Below, piece by piece: positions 55,698 through 64,000 of a DNA stretch of 64,000 nucleotides. The translations under genes and the position numbers were made by a program. Position 1 is the first letter of the stretch, and each line of letters opens with the position of its first letter. The stretch is from Reticulascus tulasneorum (Eukaryota; Ascomycota; Sordariomycetes; Glomerellales; Reticulascaceae): NCBI GenBank assembly GCA_001557505.1, contig LSAX01000007.1, positions 2,604,001-2,668,000 on the forward strand, read 5' to 3'. Under the pieces are notes generated by a model. That model saw only the letters and a program-made list of their open reading frames with translations. It was not told where the DNA came from and ran no database searches.

Positions 55698-58135
55698 ATG
55701 GTCATGTTTGGTCTGAAATCGCATCGGGGGCCTACACCGGAGAAGAGGAAGACCGGGCCGCCGAAATGGAGCATGGGAGTGTTGAACGACACGCAGACAG
55801 TGGAAGTTCCAGGTGAGCTGATGTCTCAATGTCTGGTCCATGCCATTTTAACAAGTCCACAGGATCCGTTCTGCTTCTCGCCAGCGATCGAAATGAGCCA
55901 CTGGGTCTACGGAACGCACCGGCCAGAACCTCACACTCTACTATCCCAGGCGGGATTATGAGAGGTGCCGAGACGCCCCCTTCCCGTGGCCGTCGCTCCC
56001 CAGGCTATGCGCCTCCTCCGGAAGACAAGAAGAAGACTCAAGATGGCAAGATTATTCTCGAGCCCCAGCCAGAGGAGTCTGAAAATGACCCGCTGAATTG
56101 GCCGACTTGGAGACGAGACACCGCACTCCTCTCTCTTGGATTTTATTGCATGTTAGGCGGAGGTATTACCCCTGTTCTTGCCGCTGGATTCACCAATGTG
56201 GCCGAGGACTATGATATCCATGTCGAGACCGTTGCTCTTACTACCGGCCTTTACATGATGGGCCTGGGTCTTGGCTCTGTCGTCGCATCTCCAACAGCCA
56301 TTCTGTACGGAAAGCGGCCAGTCTACCTCGTGAGCGCCATTATTTTTATCATCACTTCTATTTGGGCTGCCGTATCACCCAACTTCACATCCCTCATCTT
56401 GGCAAGGATTTTTCAAGGCATGTCTGTCAGTCCCGTCGAATGTTTGCCTTCTGCGACCATTGCCGAGATTTTCTTCCTCCACGAGAGAGCATACAGAATT
56501 GGTATCTACACTCTGCTGCTCCTCGGCGGCAAGAATTTGGTGCCCCTGGTGAGTGCAGCAGTCATACAGACTCTAGGATGGAGATGGGTCTTCTGGTAAG
56601 CGCGGATCCCCGTGCCACCCAATACTGAACCTCAACTAACGATGGCACGCAGGATCGTTTCATTCGTCGCAGCTTTCGGTGTAGTCATATTGTTTCTTTT
56701 TGTGCCGGAGACATTTTGGGATCGAACCCCAGTTCCAAAGTCCCGAAAGGCATCTAGGAGACCGAGTTTCTTGCGAAGACTGTCTTCAAAACGAGATACC
56801 GCCCAGTTACATCCTACTGAGGCGAGTTTCGTAAATTCCGTGGAAGATCTGAGTACTCCAGTTACAACAAACCCGCAAACACGTTCCAAGAATGTGCATG
56901 TTGGGTTTGCACAAAGTTCTGCGACTGAGCACAAGGAGGGACAGTTTGGGCCTACAGAGGGTGGCGAGAGCCACACCACGGAGGCGCAGGAGTCTGCTCA
57001 CTACCAAAACAAGAATTTGCATGTTGGATTCATGCCAGTCGCTGGCTCGGAAATGCGAGCGGTGGATGACCCTCAGTCTATATCACAGCCTCCAAGTTCC
57101 CAAGAACGCCAGGAATCTTATGGTTTGAGACCTGATCCGCCTGGCGGAGATGCATCAACTGCTCAGATATCAGAGGGTACCACGGAGGCGGAACGGACGC
57201 CGTCTCGACTTGGAGATGGACCCGTAGCATCCCCAAGAAATGTGACACCTTCACCAGCACCGGGACAGGATTTCTTCGAAAGGGGACCTGACACAGAAAG
57301 CGAGAAGATTTCCTTGCCGCCTTCCGACCTCCGGGGGCCTCCGAAAGTGAAAGCCTACACGCATGCCCTCCGACACCAGCCTGCCAAAAGCTTTACACAA
57401 CAACTGAAGCCATGGCATGGGCGTCTCAACCATGACAGCTGGTTCAAAGTTTGCATACGTCCGTTTATTCTCTTCTCCTATCCAGCAGTGCTGTGGTCCT
57501 CGATCGTATACTCTTGCTCTATCGGTTGGCTTATTGTCATTTCCGAATCGATGGCCATGATTTACCGCGACAAAGAGTCGTACAACTTCGATGCCCTACA
57601 AACGGGTCTCGTTTATCTGTCCCCATTCATTGGAGGCATCTTGGGCACGGCTGCAGCGGGGAAGGTCAGCGATATAATCGTGAGAGCAATGGCCAAACGC
57701 AACGGTGGACTTTACGAGCCGGAGTTTCGACTGATCATGGCTGGCCCAGTACTGATCACTACCGTCATAGGACTGATGGGATTTGGATGGTCAGCCGAAG
57801 AGCGAGACCATTGGATAGTACCTACAGTTTTCTTCGGCGTCATTTCATTTGGCTGCTCTCTCGGTTCCACAACGGCCATCACGTTCTGCGTTGACAGCTA
57901 CCGTCAGTATGCCGGTGAGGCATTAGTTACTCTCAACTTCAGCAAGAACATCTTCCACGGCCTTGTATTCAGCTTATTTGTCACCCATTGGCTTACGGGA
58001 GATGGGCCAAAGTCTGTCTATATCTGGATAGGTGTCATTCAGCTCATTGTCTTGCTCACCACCATTCCTATGTACATCTATGGTAAAAGGGCACGCATGT
58101 GGACGGTGCGGATGAACTTTATGGAGAAGTTCTAA
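55698..58135 (+). CDS. MFS transporter (DHA1-like) with long central loop
   Basis: Exons 55698-55812, 55863-56595 and 56653-58135 encode 776 residues. The cytosolic N-terminus contains ENDPLNWPTWRRD, a common DHA1-type entry to TM1. Six membrane segments follow, with GLYMMGLGLGSVVASP and LARIFQGMSVSPVE. A hydrophilic loop of about 240 residues (roughly 310-555) comes next, then six more segments. Many fungal drug and polyamine transporters have this split layout, but a loop this long is unusual. The loop holds two copies of a KN-V/L-HVGF motif 41 residues apart and many Ser/Thr sites. Substrate unknown. ATG at 55704 is an alternative start two codons later. Confidence 0.88.
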
Positions 58136-58554
58136 GAGTGTTCATCTCTGAGTGGCTGTTTGGGAATTGGAGTTACACCGAAGACGCATATGGTTACTTA
58201 ACATGGCGTGACTTATTCATAATGGCTAGGATCATCAAGAGGTTCTCATTGCATTGTTCTGGGAGCATGTTGGTCACAGCGGGAGCATTTGATGGTTGTC
58301 ATGAGGTTTAGATTGGTAACGCTAGAGACACCTAGAAGTGCACCTCTACATGGTTAGCTATAGATATAATTGTAAGTTTTCGATATGGCTTATTTCGCTT
58401 GTCTGTGCGATGGAGATTCTGAAGCTCGATTTCAGTTCGTTTTGAGACAGTGCAAATGGGTCGCAAAGGTACTGTCAATGCCCCACCATCGACAAAACCC
58501 AGCACGAAAATCTTCAATTTTATACAGTGCAGACTGGCAGACGATCAACCGAGG
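58136..58554. other. tandem spacer, MFS / ELP6
   Basis: A 419 bp gap. The ELP6 frame is open upstream to 58450, but residues before Met at 58555 do not resemble the family. Confidence 0.45.
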
Positions 58555-59484
58555 ATGACGTCTCGCATACCCCATCTACTAGAAGCATACGTAGCCCTAC
58601 CGCCAGAATGTTCGCAGATTCTTCTCACAAGCGTTCTGGGCGCCAGCACAAACTGGTTGGTCCTTCGCTACTTGTACTCGTTTCTCAAAAAGAGCCCCAC
58701 CACAACACCAGGTGATGAGGGCCCCGATGAAATGGCCCAGGAGGCCAATGTTGTGCTAGTGAGCTTTCTCAGGGACTATTCATTCTGGAAGGAAGGCGCC
58801 GGGAAACTTGTATGAATCTTTACGTGGGTGTACAAGGATGGAAGCTGACTGACTGGGCGTAGGGACTGGACTTCGACGGGCTGGCGAGGACTGGCAGGCT
58901 TGTGTTTGTGGATGGCCTGAGTGGGCTGTTCCTTCCTGATTCTGGGGGATCGGTCGTTCAGGGTCGGAGGGTTTTGCGTAGTTCCAACCTGCAGGAGGTC
59001 CAGAGGGAACTTACCGCAGCCATTGCAGAGATCCAGTCAAGCAAGGCGAAGACAGTCTTGGTTATAGACCAGCTTGACTTCCTCCTAGCGGCTACGGTAG
59101 AGGATGTCACAGGGCACCTGATCAGGAGGATGCTACTGGATCTCCAAGAGGTACGAAGCTTCATGCTAGGCCCAGCAGCATTACTAACGTGGATTACAGA
59201 ACGTACACGCATCTATCCTCACAGCCTCCGCGGACGAGCCGTTGATATCGGCTCAGACAACTACGCTGGAGAAAGAGCATGCTGCTTTCGTCCTGTCCCT
59301 GGCTCACGGGGCCGAGATGGTCTTGAGCTTGAGGCTGTTGGACACTGGTGCTGCTAGTGATGTTAGTGGGGTGGTCCGGATCACTGGTGGAGGTGAGGAA
59401 TCCGGCAGGGAGGTTGAAGAGCACGAGTATTTGTACTTCGTCGGCGGGGATGGGAGTGTCAAGGTATTCGAGAGAGGCCAATGA
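58555..59484 (+). CDS. ELP6: Elongator subunit ELP6
   Basis: Exons 58555-58809, 58863-59150 and 59200-59484 encode 275 residues. The start MTSRIPHLLEAYVALPPE and the following ILLTSVLGASTNWLVLRYL are typical of Elp6. Later features are VVLVSFLRDYSFWKEG, LVFVDGLSGLF and VLVIDQLDFLLA. Elp6 has a RecA-like fold without a Walker A loop and forms the Elp456 ring with Elp4 and Elp5, which handles tRNA in wobble-uridine modification. Introns are 53 and 49 nt. Upstream ATGs at 58450 and 58456 are in frame but would add a tail not seen in relatives. Confidence 0.9.
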
Positions 59485-59793
59485 GTTCCCTCCCGTCGCT
59501 GTTTGTCGGGTGCTCGAGTGCTCGCCAGCCCACAAAACCAAGTCAAATACCCTCATGCACAATTCATTCGTCACATGCCCCAAAAAGGTCCTCACATCCA
59601 TAGAGTGTACGTTAAAGAACCGTTTTATTCGCGTCAAGATGCCATTGTGGTAGTGACCTTGCTGGAGACCATATCCCTATTTCTTATTCGGAATCGTTCA
59701 TCAAAAGCAAAAGCCGTCAGGACCGTCCCAAATCCGCGTTCCTAACGAAACACCCTTCCCAAATGCAACTGAGACCTCTACACCGCCCCATGC
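59485..59793. other. intergenic, between convergent ELP6 and eL37 genes
   Basis: 309 bp containing two 3' untranslated regions. I see nothing else in it. Confidence 0.5.
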
Positions 59794-60839
<1,046 letters not shown>

Positions 60840-61700
60840 TCATCCCTGGATATCTAGCATTTGCTTCAACACCGTCTCGCTGGCTCTCCACCATCGTCCT
60901 CTCTCTTCAAGGTCATCCTCCACCCCGCCAAGTGCGGCTTCTTTTCTTCTTCTCGCCTCCTTGGCTGCTGCGGTGCTGTTCTGCCTCTTGGCCTCCAGCG
61001 GTTGCAGCTCAGATTGCAGCCTCTCGAGCTCCTTTCTCTTCCGAGGCACCTTGGCTTGCAGTTGCTCTAGTTCCCGGTCGAGCTCCTGTTGCTTTCTCTT
61101 CTTCTGTTCCACCAGGTCCAAGGTCTTTGCAAGTGGTAGGTTCATGTACGGACTTTGCCCAGGCTCTTGTGCTGCCTTCAGCTCCGCTACGCGCTCCTCC
61201 AACTCGGCGATCTTGTCTGGAAGTTCTTGCAGCTTTGCCGTCTCTAATTGGACGCTTTCATATCGTTTGCTGAGTTCCCGTCCTTTCTTCTCGAGCTCAG
61301 CGACCATCTCGACCACCTCGAGCTTCAGCGCCTTCAACTCTGCTTTAGCGGCTAGATTTTCCTTCTCCAGATCCAGGTTTTCTTGGGGCGAGACAATCTG
61401 AGGCGGGTCGCCTACAATGGCGCGTATGAATTTCTCTTTTGTGACTTGTTCAACGTACGAGAATCGCAGCTTCGCAAAGAGCTCCTTGTAGTGCTCTAAA
61501 TCGGCGTCTAGACTTGCTGGAGTTGGCGCATCCATAGATGAGTTGGATGCATCTGAAGTTCTCTGCCTAGCGGCTTCCTGAGAGAATGCGCTCGAGATAG
61601 GCTCGCTGATCTTGATGATTGAGATTTCATGATTCTTCTCCAGATCTTGCAGGGATCTCAAGACCTTCTCTGATTTCATCGAGTCCATTTTGCCTAGCAT
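60840..61700 (-). CDS. Sos7-like kinetochore coiled-coil protein
   Basis: A single-exon gene of 286 residues. A short N-terminal helix (VLRSLQDLEKNHEISI) and a Ser/Ala-rich segment precede the most conserved block, LEHYKELFAKLRFSYVEQVT followed by KEKFIRAIVGDPP. Coiled coil then fills most of residues 115-260. The block resembles the fungal Sos7 kinetochore family, which works with Spc7/KNL1; I am fairly but not fully sure of that assignment. Met at 61688 (MDSMKSEK) is an equally good start. Confidence 0.7.
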   Translation of the reverse strand: MLGKMDSMKSEKVLRSLQDLEKNHEISIIKISEPISSAFSQEAARQRTSDASNSSMDAPTPASLDADLEHYKELFAKLRFSYVEQVTKEKFIRAIVGDPPQIVSPQENLDLEKENLAAKAELKALKLEVVEMVAELEKKGRELSKRYESVQLETAKLQELPDKIAELEERVAELKAAQEPGQSPYMNLPLAKTLDLVEQKKRKQQELDRELEQLQAKVPRKRKELERLQSELQPLEAKRQNSTAAAKEARRRKEAALGGVEDDLEERGRWWRASETVLKQMLDIQG

Positions 61701-62080
61701 ACACCTTCAAGTGATAGTAGTGTCGTGTGAGAGGGACTGATCTTGACGAAACATCCAGTGACTGTAACAAAAGATTCCGTGATCGTTGTTAGGTTCTGAT
61801 GCCTTCAACACTCATGAGGTGGGAGATGTTTGTTTATTTCACTCCTAATCCGGATTAGCGGGATTGGTTATCGCTATCGGGCGGTGTCCCTTGGCAGAAT
61901 CCACTTATCCCACTTTCAACCGCAATCGGTGATGGAATCCACCTTCAACACCAAGTCCAGAGTACCGCGACTATCTATTGCGTCGGCCACCACTTTCTTC
62001 CTTGAAACGATTGCGCTATTGCGTAGCTGCACGACCTTTTCTACTCAAGTAGTTGCATAAACTTGTGCGGTACATAGAGA
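61701..62080. other. divergent promoter, Sos7-like / RS-rich gene
   Basis: A 380 bp spacer between start codons. I see no gene in it. Confidence 0.5.
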
Positions 62081-63304
62081 ATGTCCAACGATGACATCCT
62101 CACAGACGACTACGTCGCCGAGTTGTTGGCCAAAGAGGCGAAGGACTGCTCCTTGAAATACTCGAGCATGGGCTTAGAAGCGTTCCGGTCAAATAAAAAG
62201 TTTGCCCGCCAGTAATTCTTCAATGCGATTCGAAGGCTGACCACTTCCAGACCCGCCGACAAGCCAAAGCCAAACACGCGATTCTTGCGACATATCATCA
62301 GAGACACCAACACCCACAATGCCAACCTCCTAGCAAGAGAGGCTGCCGAAGCTCAAGCTCGTCTACAAAGTCTAGAGAGCGTTGAGGAGCAAAAGAAGAA
62401 AAAGCGGGCTGGCCCACAGGACATCAGACGTCGTCAAATGGGAGATATCAATGCCATCTTGGGAGCACGCAAAGCGAAACCAAATGCTGGAGGCGTTACA
62501 CGGTCCACGGAAGCAAAACCGGCAGAAGAGGGTCGGTCACTGAAGAGACGGCATCGAGATAGTCGCAGCGTTTCTCCTGAGGAAGGGTCTTCAAGGAGGC
62601 GCCGCAGGAGTAGATTAGCCGAATCCGATTCCGATCACAAAGATTCTAAGAGGCATAGGAGGCACCGGCGTCGTGATGGTTCCGAAGACGATAAAGAGGA
62701 TCATCATCGCAGGAAAACTATCGATAAATCAGACTCCACTCGCCACCGACGGAGATCTCGGTCTCCTAAGGAACAAGAAAGGAAATTTCGGGCTCGATCG
62801 CCAATAAAGAATGACGATCTGGCATCCAGGTCACGTGGGACGGAGAAATCCAGCAGAGATCATAACCGGGACTTGTTCTCGGGCCGTGGCCGGCAGTCGG
62901 TTCTCAAGGATAAGCAGACTTCAGATTCCGATCCTTTGGACGACATTATTGGGCCGGCCCCCCCGCCCACAGTACGTGCGAGAGGTCGAGGCACACTTTC
63001 AGGCTCCTCTGGTATTGATAGGCGGTTTGAGGATGGATACGATCCGAAGTCGGACGTCCAACCAGACGAGGATGTCAATGATTGGGACGAGGCCGTAGAG
63101 GTCTTCAGGGATAGGCAAAAATGGCGCCAGAATCAAGAAGAGAGGATGAGAGCTGCTGGCTTTGGGGATGACGAAATCAAAAAGTGGAAGAAGGGTGGTG
63201 AGAGGAATGAGGATGATGTACGATGGGCGAAGGTTGGAGAGAAGAGAGAATGGGATCGCGGGAAGGAAGGTGAGCTTCGAGGTCTCTTTTCCGAGAACGA
63301 CTAG
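62081..63304 (+). CDS. RS-rich splicing-associated protein
   Basis: Exons 62081-62199 and 62251-63304 encode 390 residues. The N-terminal block (ILTDDYVAELLAKEAKD, LKYSSMGLEAF, PNTRFLRHIIRDTNTHNANL) and the C-terminal block (MRAAGFGDDEIKKWKKGGE, DVRWAKVGEKREWDRGK) flank a long Arg/Ser/Lys/Asp region with RS and RRHR repeats. Fungal proteins with this layout are often labelled pre-mRNA-splicing factor 38B, though it has no clear PRP38 domain. Nuclear location and a spliceosome link are inferred from the RS-like region. The 51-nt intron begins GTTTGC, a weak donor; the joined frame and PADKPKPNTRF support it. Confidence 0.82.
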
Positions 63305-64000
63305 GGGCTCTGCGGGAGGCGGTCGGTCCACGAGCACGGCGTTCAAGAGCTAACCAGGCAATGTTTTGTATGTTGATGGTTATTTTTTGGCGCGTTCACT
63401 CAGCTTGCTCGGCGACATGTGCTTGATTCACTGTATTTAGCATAGCTAAGCTCCACATTGGCAAGGGTTCAGCTAGTGGGAAAAGGCAATCCCCCGTTTG
63501 GGTCATCGAACTGGCAGGACCACGTACGGTTGGCCAGTCCCGGGTGCTGCAGAATCGCTTTGGGAGGATAACTAAGCAATCTTGCAAAGTGGGATGACTT
63601 TGTATCGAATGCGAACGCAAGGCCCGATCCGAATCTGATTTCCGGTTAAGGTAGGGTTATGAATCGCCGTCCTCCAAAACACCAAATTTAGGTAGCTAGG
63701 CGTGCTAGGTTGGTGAAAGCGGACGGGGTCGGACGATAGACACCCCCTTGCAGCATGTCACCTTGCTCTCTCCGGGGACCGTGTTTGTTTCACCGACGAA
63801 ATCATCCCCCTGCGCACTCGAGTGAAACAAATTAGGGGTCCAGAACCGCTCTTTTTTTCACTGCGACTAAAAACTGGAGTGACATACGTAGTACCAAGCC
63901 ACAGTTCGGATGGGATACCCCGTGCAGCCGCACATGCGGAAACTTACTTGATCCGTCAACGTCACTTTTAGACAGCCCCAAACCTCCAGATCGTGAACCC
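63305..64000. other. window edge, no gene recognised
   Basis: The first part is the 3' flank of the RS-rich gene. The remaining ~500 bp shows no open frame with coding character. Confidence 0.5.

Overview
The window is nuclear DNA of a filamentous ascomycete (Pezizomycotina). Almost every gene is broken by 42-150 nt GT-AG introns with CTRAY-type branch points. The proteins are ascomycete-type (Rac with a CSIL tail, Srb8-type MED12, Sos7-like and CENP-T kinetochore proteins), and neighbouring genes have unrelated jobs. The 'TACCTAGGTAGG'-type intergenic DNA suggests Sordariomycetes or Leotiomycetes, but the class cannot be fixed from this sequence. I see no operons, CRISPR arrays, rRNA, convincing tRNA or intact transposons.

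Layout: a PAT-complex Asterix gene (0.4-1.1 kb, -), then a 3.4 kb gap, MED12 (4.4-9.1 kb, +) and an Rgd1-type F-BAR/RhoGAP gene (10.2-12.9 kb, -). A 4.4 kb gene-poor stretch (12.9-17.3 kb) may hold coding remnants. Next come CMS1 (-) and NOP6 (+), two ribosome-biogenesis genes sharing a divergent promoter, then Rac (21.2-22.2 kb, -) and a 3.6 kb gap.

From 25.8 kb the genes are dense: CENP-T (+), SURF1 (-), an ER UBX-domain protein (+), a CHCHD2/Mix17-like protein (-), the exosome cofactor LRP1 (-), a ketopantoate-reductase-fold protein (+), PDCD5 (+), COQ4 (-), a SET-domain methyltransferase (+), a CPSF6-like RRM protein (-), SEC61-gamma (+), a DCAF11-like WD40 protein (-), GDT1 (+), a secreted and probably GPI-anchored protein (-), an unrecognised seven-pass membrane protein (+), a possible small protein gene (52 kb), an L-rhamnose-mutarotase-like gene (+), a mitochondrial thioredoxin-fold protein (-), an MFS transporter with a long central loop (+), ELP6 (+), ribosomal protein eL37 (-), a Sos7-like kinetochore protein (-) and an RS-rich splicing-type protein (+).

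These are mostly housekeeping genes: mitochondrial biogenesis (SURF1, COQ4, CHCHD2-like), ribosome biogenesis and translation (CMS1, NOP6, LRP1, eL37, ELP6), ER and membrane protein handling (Asterix, SEC61-gamma, UBX protein, GDT1), and kinetochore (CENP-T, Sos7-like). Sharing a locus does not imply a shared pathway. I did not find a clearly new multi-gene system. The points most worth a second look are gene-structure and regulatory oddities: a uORF whose stop overlaps the MED12 start as ATGA, coding exons of 4, 10 and 11 nt, a long open intron in the CPSF6-like gene, RRPE-like and everted CCG/CGG motifs between CMS1 and NOP6, and a telobox in front of eL37. The uncharacterised membrane and secreted proteins are also worth attention. 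Gene models were built by hand from splice signals. For every complete multi-exon model, including the tentative one at 52 kb, the exon lengths sum to a multiple of three.
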